A DNA stretch of 64,000 nucleotides, taken from Flavobacteriales bacterium (GTDB taxonomy: Bacteria; Bacteroidota; Bacteroidia; Flavobacteriales_G; Salibacteraceae). The position numbers were made by a program, and so were the translations under genes. The stretch's first letter is position 1, and each line of letters opens with the position of its first letter. Location of the stretch: positions 1 to 64,000 of the forward strand of contig JABMOM010000038.1 of assembly GCA_013204105.1 (NCBI GenBank), written 5' to 3'. The notes below the pieces were generated by a model that saw only the letters and a list, made by a program, of their open reading frames with translations, had not been told where the DNA came from and searched no databases. Below, piece by piece: positions 53,794 to 62,207 of this stretch.

Positions 53794-56612
53794 TACCTTG
53801 ACAGATAAAGGTTACGTTCGGAATAGACCTGCTTGAAGTATTCGTCCTTCAGATCTTTTATAAAATAGATCGCCTCTCCCGTTGATTTCATCTCCGGCCC
53901 AAGCTCCTTTGCTACCTCCGGGAATTTATCAAATGAGAAAACCGGTAGCTTGATTGCGTATCCTTCCTTGTGGGGTTGGAAATTGAAATCCTTCACCTTC
54001 TTTTCACCCAGCATCACCTTTGTTGCATAGTTGACGTAAGGCTCTCTATAGGCCTTTGCAATGAATGGCACTGTGCGCGATGCGCGTGGGTTCGCTTCGA
54101 TGACGAAAACCTTTTCATCCTTTATGGCGAATTGAATATTGATCAAGCCGACCGTCTCCAATTCAACGGCAATCTTTTTGGTGTATTCTTCAATCTGACG
54201 CATTACGTTATCACTCAGGTCAAAGGCTGGTAGTACCGCATTCGAGTCTCCGGAGTGGATACCCGCAGGCTCGATGTGTTCCATGATTCCAATGATGTAG
54301 GTGTCAACACCATCGCAGATTGCATCTGCTTCCGCTTCTATGGCCCCCTCTAGAAAATGGTCGAGCAACACGTTATTATCAGGCATATCCCTGAAAATAT
54401 TGATGACGTGCGTTTCCAATTCCTCTTCGTTGATGACGATCTTCATGCCTTGACCACCTAATACGTAGCTAGGGCGCACCAACAGCGGGTAACCAAGCCT
54501 TCGGGAAAGTTCAATGGCTTCTTCTGCCGTTTCAACTGCACCATACTCGGGGTATGGAATCTGCAGTTCTTTAAGCCTGTCAGAAAAACGACCTCTATCC
54601 TCTGCCAAGTCAAGAGCTTGGTAACTAGTTCCAAAGATCTTGATGCCAAAGCGCTCGAGCTTCTCTGCAAGTTTCAGTGCAGTTTGGCCTCCGAGCTGAA
54701 CGATTACACCCTCTGGCTTTTCATGCTCGATGATGTCATAGATGTGTTCCCAGAAAACGGGTTCGAAATAGAGCTTGTCAGCGGTGTCAAAGTCTGTCGA
54801 CACTGTTTCAGGATTGCAGTTGATCATGATGGTCTCGTAGCCGCATTCTTTTGCAGCGAGCACGCCATGCACACAGCAATAATCAAACTCAATTCCTTGT
54901 CCAATGCGGTTCGGACCCGAGCCTAGCACAACCACTTTCTTTCGGTCAGAGCGTACACTTTCGTTTTCACCTTCAAACGAAGAGTAATAGTAAGGCGTTT
55001 CCGCCTTGAATTCTGCTGCACAGGTGTCGACGACTTTGTAGACGCGGTTCACACCCATCTCCACCCTTTTCTCGCGTACTTGACTTTCGAGGCATCCAAG
55101 TAAGTGAGCGATCTGTCGATCCGCATAACCTTTTTGCTTCGCATCCCAAAGCAAGTCTTTGGTCAATGTATCTAAGGTGTGCTTTTCGATTTGCTTTTCG
55201 ATGCTGATCAATTCGTCGATTTGATGCAAAAACCAAGGGTCGATCTTGGTCTTTTCGTAAATCGTGTCGAAACGGATGCCCAATTTGATGGCGTCATAGA
55301 TGTGGAACAGTCGGTTCCAACTCGGATTCGCCAAACTGTGCAGGATGACGTCTTGGTCTTTGAGCTCTTTACCGTCCGCGCCCAGTCCATTTCGGCGAAT
55401 TTCGAGCGACTGACAGGCTTTTTGCAATGCTTCTTGAAAGGAACGGCCAATGCCCATCACCTCACCTACCGATTTCATTTGAAGTCCAAGCAAGCGATCC
55501 GCTCCTTTGAACTTGTCAAAGTTCCAACGTGGAATCTTCACGATGACGTAATCTAGGGTAGGCTCGAAAAATGCACTTGTGTTGCCGGTAATCTGATTAT
55601 TCAGTTCGTCGAGATTGTATCCGATGGCCAGTTTCGCTGCCACTTTTGCAATAGGATATCCGGTAGCCTTGGAGGCGAGCGCTGAGGAACGGCTCACGCG
55701 GGGGTTGATCTCAATGGCGATGATTTCTTCTCGCTCATCAGGGCTTATGGCGAACTGTACATTACACCCTCCAGCAAAGTCTCCGATGGAACGCATGAGT
55801 AATATGGCCATGTCGCGCATCTTTTGAAAAGTGCGATCGGAAAGGGTCATTGCCGGGGCTACGGTGATTGAATCACCCGTGTGGATGCCCATCGGATCCA
55901 TGTTTTCTACGGAACAGATGATGGCCACATTGTCGTTTGCGTCTCGCAGCAGCTCTAGTTCAAATTCCTTCCAGCCGAAGAGGGCCTTGTCAATCATGAC
56001 CTCGTGGATCGGAGAAGCGTGAAGGCCTCGTTCTAATTTCTTGTCAAATTCATCCTTGTGGTAGACAAAGGACGCTCCTGTTCCACCGAGGGTATAAGAC
56101 GGACGGATGACCAAAGGAAATCCGAATTTCTGCGCAATCTCTTTTCCTTCGAGGAAGGATCGGGCCGTATCTGCAGGGGCGTAACCGATGCCAATCTTGT
56201 CCAGCAATTGACGAAAGGCTTCACGGTTTTCGGTGATGTCGATCGCGGCGATGTCCACGCCGATCATTCTTACGTTGAATTCTTCCCATAAACCTTGCTT
56301 GTCACACTCAATGGCAAGGTTCAATGCAGTCTGACCTCCCATAGTAGGTAACACAGCATCGATCTGAGGTTGTTCCTCAAGGATCTGGCGAATGTATTTC
56401 GGCTCCAAAGGACGGAGGTAGACATGCTCTGCCGTCACTGGATCCGTCATGATGGTTGCTGGATTGCTGTTGATCAAGCTGACCTCGATACCTTCTTCAC
56501 GCAGCGATTTCGCCGCTTGGCTTCCGGAATAATCAAACTCACAGGCTTGGCCGATAATGATCGGTCCGCTCCCGATGATCAGGACGGATTTGATGCTATA
56601 GTCTCTAGGCAT
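53793..56612 (-). CDS. carB: Carbamoyl-phosphate synthase large subunit, without the C-terminal allosteric domain
   Basis: 939 residues; two homologous ATP-grasp halves are visible. First half: VLIIGSGPIIIGQACEFDYSG, LPTMGGQTALNLA, RPSYTLGGTGAS, INPRVSRSSALASKATGYPIAKVAAKLAIGY. Second half: VVLGSGPNRIGQGIEFDYCCVH, VQLGGQTALKLA, RPSYVLGGQGM, EANPRASRTVPF. The protein makes carbamoyl phosphate for pyrimidines and arginine with CarA, which is not in the window. Enterobacterial CarB is 1073 residues; the missing ~135 are the MGS-like regulatory domain that binds UMP and ornithine. I recall similar short forms in Flavobacteria. Divergent from the DUF5687 gene (185-base gap). Confidence 0.95.
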   Translation of the reverse strand: MPRDYSIKSVLIIGSGPIIIGQACEFDYSGSQAAKSLREEGIEVSLINSNPATIMTDPVTAEHVYLRPLEPKYIRQILEEQPQIDAVLPTMGGQTALNLAIECDKQGLWEEFNVRMIGVDIAAIDITENREAFRQLLDKIGIGYAPADTARSFLEGKEIAQKFGFPLVIRPSYTLGGTGASFVYHKDEFDKKLERGLHASPIHEVMIDKALFGWKEFELELLRDANDNVAIICSVENMDPMGIHTGDSITVAPAMTLSDRTFQKMRDMAILLMRSIGDFAGGCNVQFAISPDEREEIIAIEINPRVSRSSALASKATGYPIAKVAAKLAIGYNLDELNNQITGNTSAFFEPTLDYVIVKIPRWNFDKFKGADRLLGLQMKSVGEVMGIGRSFQEALQKACQSLEIRRNGLGADGKELKDQDVILHSLANPSWNRLFHIYDAIKLGIRFDTIYEKTKIDPWFLHQIDELISIEKQIEKHTLDTLTKDLLWDAKQKGYADRQIAHLLGCLESQVREKRVEMGVNRVYKVVDTCAAEFKAETPYYYSSFEGENESVRSDRKKVVVLGSGPNRIGQGIEFDYCCVHGVLAAKECGYETIMINCNPETVSTDFDTADKLYFEPVFWEHIYDIIEHEKPEGVIVQLGGQTALKLAEKLERFGIKIFGTSYQALDLAEDRGRFSDRLKELQIPYPEYGAVETAEEAIELSRRLGYPLLVRPSYVLGGQGMKIVINEEELETHVINIFRDMPDNNVLLDHFLEGAIEAEADAICDGVDTYIIGIMEHIEPAGIHSGDSNAVLPAFDLSDNVMRQIEEYTKKIAVELETVGLINIQFAIKDEKVFVIEANPRASRTVPFIAKAYREPYVNYATKVMLGEKKVKDFNFQPHKEGYAIKLPVFSFDKFPEVAKELGPEMKSTGEAIYFIKDLKDEYFKQVYSERNLYLSR

Positions 56613-56797
56613 ATCAAGTGAAAATTACAATTGTCCAAATTGTGCGCGAAGGTAAATGCTGAAAACCAAATGACCGCCCAATGTCGATAAGATGTGGATA
56701 ACCTCTTTGAAGTTGATTTCCGTCCGTTCTTTTTAGGCGACCGTTTGTCACTTTTCTGCTTGTGCTTCATCGCATTAGTGTCTTATTTCGACCCACG

Positions 56798-58303
56798 ATG
56801 AAAAACCTACTTAAGATCATCGCCATGGATTGGAAGGGTTCTACGCGCTCTCCAATTTGGCACCGGAAGGTCATTGTGAATGTATTCTTGGCTTTGACCT
56901 TCATCTATTTGATCGGCAACTTGTTGGTCTTGGGGATTTTCTTGGACGACATCCTCATGCAGCTTCCAATCGATGGGGTGGATTATCAGACCTACGGCCC
57001 AAGTTTCGTTTTGCGACGCTTGAACCGCTACTTGATCTATTACTTCTTCTTGGATTTCATCGTGCGCTACTTTATGCAGAAGTTGCCGGCCATGTCGATT
57101 CAGCCATACTTGCACCTCCCGATACGAAGGGCTTCATTGGTGCATTTCATGTTGGTCAAGACTGTCTGGAGCCCGTTTAACTTGATACACTTCGTCCTGC
57201 TCGGTCCATTCATGGTCGAAGTATTCAATAACCTTCCACTATCTCAGGCGCTCGGCTGGATTTCCGGGGTGATTGCAATTGTCTACTTCGCAAATTATTT
57301 CTTACTCTACATCAAGCGCACGTCAGAGGTGGACACACGCGTGTATGTCGGTTTGTTGGCTTCACTAGCGCTGTTGGTTGGTTTGCATTGGTATGATATT
57401 GTCGACTTCAATGCCATTTCCACGCGCCTGTTCGATGCCTTGTTCCTCCATCCTTGGTTGGCTGCTGTAGCGCTTTCGTTGCTGGGGGTTGCTTACTATA
57501 TCAACTACAAGTACTTGAAAAGCAACATGTATCTCAGCCGCATTTCTAAAGTGAATCGTGACGAGGTTTCATACGTTGGTACAGGCATTCTGTCCAGGTT
57601 TGGATTGGTGGGGCGCTTAACGGAGTTGGAGTTCAAGTTCATATGGCGCAACAAGCGACCCCGCTCGGTCTTCTTGATCACCATTCTATTCTTAGGCTAT
57701 GGACTGTTCGTTTTTCCGCAGTCTGAATATGCGGGAAATTACTTGATGTATATTCTGTTCAGTATCATCATCACTGGAATGTTTATGCTCAACTACGGTC
57801 AGTATCTGTTGGGATGGGAGGGTACTCATTTTGATCATGTGCTTACGCGCAATGTGTCTTTCAAAGACTATTATATGAGCAAGTTTCTGCTCTTTGCCAT
57901 TGTGAGCGGAGCGGCTATGATACTCTCCACACCCTATGCCTACTTTGGAACGGAGATCTTGTTGGTGCTTTTTTCTGTCTTCCTCTTCAACCTGGGGGTT
58001 AACGCGCACATTGTGATGTTCTTCGGGTCTATGAATCCAAAAAAGATTGATGTCACCAAAGGCACAGTGTTCAATTGGCAAGGCACGGGTGCAGCACAAT
58101 TCATGCTGATGATTCCTGTACTAGGAGCTCCTCTTGGACTCTACGGACTAGGCTTGCTGTTTTGGGATGAGATGGGTGCCGTTGCCTTGATTGGAGTAGT
58201 CGGGCTGTTGGGATTGGCTGGAACGCGGTATTGGATACAGATGCTGGCTGGGTGGTTGAGGAGACAGCGTTACGAAATAGCAAATGACTTTAGAAATCAA
58301 TAA
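56798..58303 (+). CDS. DUF5687 family membrane protein, ABC-transporter permease-like
   Basis: 501 residues from ATG 56798; an earlier in-frame start at 56762 is unsupported. About twelve hydrophobic segments, with an N-terminal LLKIIAMDWKGSTRSPIW and the conserved LTELEFKFIWRNKRPRSVFL block in the middle. I recognise the Bacteroidota DUF5687 family, which I recall being encoded next to an ATPase, as here (8-base gap). Together they should form an ABC exporter-like complex in the inner membrane; substrate unknown. Confidence 0.85.
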   Translation: MKNLLKIIAMDWKGSTRSPIWHRKVIVNVFLALTFIYLIGNLLVLGIFLDDILMQLPIDGVDYQTYGPSFVLRRLNRYLIYYFFLDFIVRYFMQKLPAMSIQPYLHLPIRRASLVHFMLVKTVWSPFNLIHFVLLGPFMVEVFNNLPLSQALGWISGVIAIVYFANYFLLYIKRTSEVDTRVYVGLLASLALLVGLHWYDIVDFNAISTRLFDALFLHPWLAAVALSLLGVAYYINYKYLKSNMYLSRISKVNRDEVSYVGTGILSRFGLVGRLTELEFKFIWRNKRPRSVFLITILFLGYGLFVFPQSEYAGNYLMYILFSIIITGMFMLNYGQYLLGWEGTHFDHVLTRNVSFKDYYMSKFLLFAIVSGAAMILSTPYAYFGTEILLVLFSVFLFNLGVNAHIVMFFGSMNPKKIDVTKGTVFNWQGTGAAQFMLMIPVLGAPLGLYGLGLLFWDEMGAVALIGVVGLLGLAGTRYWIQMLAGWLRRQRYEIANDFRNQ

Positions 58304-58311
58304 TTGAAAGT

Positions 58312-59043
58312 ATGGAGATCAAATTCTCTCAATTGACAAAGAAATATGGTGATTACACTGCCGTTGAGGTCGTAGACCTACGCATTCCTTCTGGCGAAAG
58401 CTTTGGGCTAGTAGGCAATAACGGAGCCGGTAAAACCACTCTCTTCAGGTGCTTGATCGACCTCATCGAACCCGATACCGGGTTTGCGATGATCGACGGC
58501 AAGGTGACCCGGGAGAGCGAGCAATGGAAGCACGACACGGGTAGTTACCTCGATGAGAATTTCTTGGTAGGACATCTACTCCCAGAGGAGTATTTTGATT
58601 TCATCGCTTCGATCAATGGCATTGGCGAAACCGATCTCAAGGTTCGACTGCTTTCGTTTGAACCATTGTTCAACGGTGAAATACTGGGCGGTAAAAAGTT
58701 GATTCGCGACCTGTCCAAGGGAAATCAGAAGAAAGTTGGGATAACTGCAGCATTGTTGGCAGATCCGAAAGTGTTGGTCCTAGATGAGCCCTTTGCTAAC
58801 TTGGATCCTTCTACACAAATCCGACTGAAAGAATTGCTCAAACAATTGAAGCATGACCGCGGGGTGACCATGCTGATTTCGAGCCATGACCTGAGTCACG
58901 TGACGGATGTTTGCGAACGCATCGTTTTGTTGGAAAAGGGAAAATTGATCCGGGATATTCGCACCTCAACCGACACCCTGCGTGACCTAGAAGCCTACTT
59001 CACGCAAGTGGGGAGTGGGGTAAGTCATGAGGAGGCGATGTAA
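58312..59043 (+). CDS. ABC transporter ATP-binding protein
   Basis: 243 residues. Walker A VGNNGAGKTTL (34-44), a Q-loop-like region, signature LSKGNQKKVGI (SKGNQ form, as in Ccm/YtrB-like exporters), Walker B VLVLDEPFANLDPS and the H-loop ISSHDLSHV. It powers the DUF5687 permease-like partner. The end overlaps the convergent CPBP gene by 19 bases. Confidence 0.93.
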   Translation: MEIKFSQLTKKYGDYTAVEVVDLRIPSGESFGLVGNNGAGKTTLFRCLIDLIEPDTGFAMIDGKVTRESEQWKHDTGSYLDENFLVGHLLPEEYFDFIASINGIGETDLKVRLLSFEPLFNGEILGGKKLIRDLSKGNQKKVGITAALLADPKVLVLDEPFANLDPSTQIRLKELLKQLKHDRGVTMLISSHDLSHVTDVCERIVLLEKGKLIRDIRTSTDTLRDLEAYFTQVGSGVSHEEAM

Positions 59044-59942
59044 GCCAAGAGCTCCATCAAGCCGGCGATTCCGATGTGTGCAATGCAGCCACCGATAATA
59101 TGTCGCTGGTAAAGGGCAATTACCCCGAGCAGGTATCCTCCGAAAATGCTGCTGATGGCTTCTCCGAGGGGTTTGTTGATGTGCAGCATGCAATAGATCA
59201 CAACCATGGGAAGCACCACATCCTTTCCTAGAAAGCGTGATAGACCAATGATCAAAGCACCTCGGAAAATCAATTCAACGCGAATAAAGTCCAACAGATA
59301 GAAGCTTTCGTATATGGCCGTCATCTGTTGGAGGCTAAGTCCGAAAACAGATTGGTAGCGGTTCGCTTTGAACATCGGGTAGGTGTCTAAGAAATGGGGT
59401 TGAGAGGAAGCCCCAATCAACAGAGGAAGCATTAAGAGCAGCAAGCCGAAGTAGGGTAGGTAGTTGTGCTTCTTTCGAATGCTCAAACCGTAGAACCCGT
59501 CGACCTTGCCTTTGTCTTGCACATAGAACAGGATGCCAAGCCCGACAAAGACGACAATCGACCCGAGAGAATTGAACAGGATGCGCATTACGTAATACTG
59601 TTCCATTTGGGAAAAGCCGCTGACCCAAACTCTTGCGAAGAGCAATGAGCTGCTCAACGTTGCTATGGAAACAATCGCGAAGCTGGAGATGAGAAAGTCT
59701 TTGTTCTTGAATGGAGCGGTGCCAGATTTGATCAAGACCGCTCCGTAGTAGCTCAGGAAGAAGACCGCCCCATTGAACCAGAGGTAGCTCCAATTGGAAA
59801 TGCCTTTGAAGAAATCGTTTTTGAACTCGAAATAATAATTGCCAAAAAGCAGGAGTGTCAGAAACAGTCCGGTCAGCAAGTAAGAACGAGGAGAGTAGTC
59901 ATCCTTGACGTGTTGAACGAGCTCTTTCCAAATCTGATGCAT
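59025..59942 (-). CDS. CPBP-family intramembrane protease-like protein
   Basis: 305 residues, about eight transmembrane helices. The Rce1/CPBP motifs are seen as VELIFRGAL (motif 1, normally EExxFRG; the first Glu is Val here), VVIYCMLHINKPLGE with the His of motif 2, and GGCIAHIGIAG with the His of motif 3. Family members include CAAX proteases and bacteriocin-immunity proteins. The substitution in motif 1 may reduce proteolysis, although I recall related variants in other Bacteroidota. It is divergent from the DUF1684 gene by 39 bases. Confidence 0.8.
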   Translation of the reverse strand: MHQIWKELVQHVKDDYSPRSYLLTGLFLTLLLFGNYYFEFKNDFFKGISNWSYLWFNGAVFFLSYYGAVLIKSGTAPFKNKDFLISSFAIVSIATLSSSLLFARVWVSGFSQMEQYYVMRILFNSLGSIVVFVGLGILFYVQDKGKVDGFYGLSIRKKHNYLPYFGLLLLMLPLLIGASSQPHFLDTYPMFKANRYQSVFGLSLQQMTAIYESFYLLDFIRVELIFRGALIIGLSRFLGKDVVLPMVVIYCMLHINKPLGEAISSIFGGYLLGVIALYQRHIIGGCIAHIGIAGLMELLAYIASS

Positions 59943-59981
59943 TCGATTTTCTTACTTTGATTATCATTACACGGAGAAACA

Positions 59982-60620
59982 ATGTTAGTCACATGTTCAC
60001 ATATTCGGTATGCCATTGTCGTCATTATTGCAATGGCGGCGTATGATCTGTTTGGGCAATCCAAGCAATCCGAGTACGAGCTCAATATTGTCAAAGGCAG
60101 AAAAGCCAAGGACAAGGAGTTACGTTCTAAAAGGCATTCACCCCTGCAGATTGAGGATCGAAAGCGTTTTGATGCGTTGAACTATTTTGAGGTAGACAGC
60201 AAATGGAAAATGAACGCCCATTTTCAAAGAACCGACGAAGGTGATACCACGGATATCATGACTTCTTCGGGTAAAGCAAAACAATTTTTCGAGTACGGCA
60301 TTCTCATCTTTGAGCACCTGGGTGACGCGGATACCCTTACGGCTTATATGCGCATATGGCCAGATGGATATGATTCACCTTATGAAGCTTACTTATTCGT
60401 ACCATTCACGGATCTTTCTACCGGACAAACCACTTATGGAGGCGGAAGGTACCTTGATATCGATGTCCCCGAAGCGAACGGAGACCAGAGCTTGGATTTC
60501 AACCTGTGCTATAATCCTTACTGCGCTTATGGCGGAGGATTTTCTTGTCCGATCCCTCCCAAAAAGAACTTTTTGGACATGTACGTAGAGGCGGGTGAGC
60601 GTGATTACGGAGAGCACTGA
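59982..60620 (+). CDS. DUF1684 domain protein, secreted
   Basis: 212 residues. An N-terminal hydrophobic stretch (HIRYAIVVIIAMAAYDLFGQ) looks like a signal peptide. DUF1684 hallmarks: KDKELRSKRHSPL, FVPFTDLSTGQTTYGGGRYLDID, FNLCYNPYCAYGGGFSCPIPP, and LDMYVEAGER. Function of the family is unknown; it is frequent in Bacteroidota and Actinobacteria. A TTACTTTG word (one mismatch to TAnnTTTG) lies upstream. Its stop is 2 bases from the convergent deacetylase gene. Confidence 0.87.
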   Translation: MLVTCSHIRYAIVVIIAMAAYDLFGQSKQSEYELNIVKGRKAKDKELRSKRHSPLQIEDRKRFDALNYFEVDSKWKMNAHFQRTDEGDTTDIMTSSGKAKQFFEYGILIFEHLGDADTLTAYMRIWPDGYDSPYEAYLFVPFTDLSTGQTTYGGGRYLDIDVPEANGDQSLDFNLCYNPYCAYGGGFSCPIPPKKNFLDMYVEAGERDYGEH

Positions 60621-60622
60621 TC

Positions 60623-61531
60623 TCAACCAAAGTAATGCATGGCGAGCCGGTAGGTGTTGGCGTGTGCCTCCACGATGTTTGATAAGATAGGCGAATACCC
60701 GCCACCCATAGATACCTGAAGAGGAATGCCGAGCACCTTGCATTTTTCCAACACCATGCGGTCTCGTTCCTTGCAGCCTTCTATGCTGACGCCCAACTTC
60801 CCTAGCTTATCAGAGCTTAAAATATCTACTCCTGCTTGGAAGAATATGAATTCAGGCTCTACTTGATCTACGGTCTTGCCGAGATGATTGTGGAGTAGTT
60901 GAAGGTATTCTTCGTCCCCAATTTTATCGGGGAGGCCGATGTCAAGGTCAGATTGTTCTTTGCGGAAAGGATAGTTCTTTTCGCCGTGCATACTGAATGT
61001 GAAGACACGTTTGTCTGCTTGAAATATGCTGGCCGTTCCGTTCCCCTGATGCACATCGAGATCCACCACTAAAATCTTTTTGAGTCCATGATTATTCATC
61101 AAATGATGGGCCGCTAGGGCAATGTCGTTTAGCAGACAAAACCCTTCTGCACGATCTCGATAGGCGTGATGCGTGCCTCCAGCGATGTTAAAGGCACACT
61201 CGGTTTCAAGCAACGCGCGTTCCGCGCCGATCACTGTACCGTTGCAGATGATGGTTTCTCGCTCGATCAATGTTGCGGAGTGTGGAAACCCACTGGCGCG
61301 TTGCTCTTTTGGGGTGAGTTGTAAGTTCTTTAGGCGATCCCAGTATTCATTTGAATGGGTGGTGAGGATCTGTTCTTCCGTCAGGGGGGCAGGAGCAAAG
61401 AGTTGTTCGCGTTGGATGGTACCCTCATAAAGCAGTTGCTCTGGGATGAGGTCATATTTTTCCATCGGGAAACGATGGCCGTCCGGTAAAGGATGCGCGT
61501 AGATATCAGACCATGCGATTGGAATGGACAT
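60623..61531 (-). CDS. Histone-deacetylase-family amidohydrolase
   Basis: 302 residues. HDAC class landmarks: THSNEYWDRL, the GGTHHAYRDRAEGFCLLND block with the two adjacent His and the Phe-Cys-rim, the zinc site VVDLDVHQGNGT (Asp, His) and QAGVDILSSDKLG (second Asp), and the transition-state GGGYS. In bacteria such enzymes act on acetylated polyamines, acetoin-related substrates or unknown amides. Cytoplasmic. It is followed 26 bases upstream by the thioredoxin-like gene on the same strand. Confidence 0.93.
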   Translation of the reverse strand: MSIPIAWSDIYAHPLPDGHRFPMEKYDLIPEQLLYEGTIQREQLFAPAPLTEEQILTTHSNEYWDRLKNLQLTPKEQRASGFPHSATLIERETIICNGTVIGAERALLETECAFNIAGGTHHAYRDRAEGFCLLNDIALAAHHLMNNHGLKKILVVDLDVHQGNGTASIFQADKRVFTFSMHGEKNYPFRKEQSDLDIGLPDKIGDEEYLQLLHNHLGKTVDQVEPEFIFFQAGVDILSSDKLGKLGVSIEGCKERDRMVLEKCKVLGIPLQVSMGGGYSPILSNIVEAHANTYRLAMHYFG

Positions 61532-61557
61532 GATCCTAATAACCCGTAAGTGCTGTT

Positions 61558-62106
61558 TTAGTTGGCTTGCTCAGGAGCGGGAAAGAGGGAGACGAAATTG
61601 CTCATGTAGTCCTCGTACTGAACTCCTTGGGTAGCACCTTCAACGAAGTACCGCATGATGGGCTCGAACTGCTTGGGAGCCTTGTACCCTGGAAGAATTT
61701 GAATGCGCTGGAACTCTGCATTGAGGAAGATGAAGCTTGGGTAGCTCAACTTGTTGTCCAACAGAGATGCCGCAAGTTGGTGCGTACTGCGCTTTCTGTC
61801 GGGCTGTGGGTTGACGAAGGTGTATCCATTGAATTCAATGGTGTCTTTCATCTCAGCGTCCATTTTCACTGCGTAGTAGTGCTCGTTCATGTATTCCGCG
61901 ATCACTGGGTTCGCGAAGGTGCTGGCATCCATTTTCTTGCACCATCCACACCAGTCGGTATAGGTGTCTACGAAGATCAAGCGCGGTTCATCGCTGTTGG
62001 CTGCGACCGCTTCGTTCCAAGACATCCAATTGATTTTGGAAGGTGCTTGAGCTACGGTGTTAAGCGTGACTGCAAGGAGAAAAAAGAGCGTATAAAACGA
62101 ATTCAT
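61558..62106 (-). CDS. Periplasmic thioredoxin-fold protein (DUF255-like)
   Basis: 182 residues from ATG 62106, the first Met of a signal peptide (NSFYTLFFLLAVTLNTVAQ); a longer frame back to 62136 is unlikely. Redox motif WCGWCKKMD preceded by FVDTYTD, and the cis-Pro strand LSYPSFIFLN. An unusual insert (TFVNPQPDRKRS) sits before the cis-Pro. It may reduce or oxidise exported proteins, for example in cytochrome c maturation. A TAACTTTA word (one mismatch to the -7 consensus) lies upstream. Confidence 0.88.
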   Translation of the reverse strand: MNSFYTLFFLLAVTLNTVAQAPSKINWMSWNEAVAANSDEPRLIFVDTYTDWCGWCKKMDASTFANPVIAEYMNEHYYAVKMDAEMKDTIEFNGYTFVNPQPDRKRSTHQLAASLLDNKLSYPSFIFLNAEFQRIQILPGYKAPKQFEPIMRYFVEGATQGVQYEDYMSNFVSLFPAPEQAN

Positions 62107-62143
62107 GGGGCTAAAGTTACAGATTATCAGACGCATGAAAATG

Positions 62144-62185
62144 AAGAAAGGCAGCCATTAATGCATATTAACAACCGCCTTTCTT
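62144..62185 (-). terminator. Hairpin, candidate terminator of the POT transporter transcript
   Basis: AAGAAAGGC (62144-62152) and GCCTTTCTT (62177-62185) are perfect inverted arms, with a smaller TTAAT/ATTAA hairpin inside. On the minus strand, downstream of the POT stop (62208), it is followed only by a short T-rich stretch (CATTTTC), so termination efficiency is uncertain. Confidence 0.45.
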
Positions 62186-62207
62186 TGAATTATATGGTTC
62201 GTTTAGA

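Noticed and set aside
60623-62106. Acetylation-signalling or defence module formed by the deacetylase and thioredoxin-like genes
   Set aside because: The two products act in different compartments (cytoplasm and periplasm) and no partner genes are present; ordinary neighbours.
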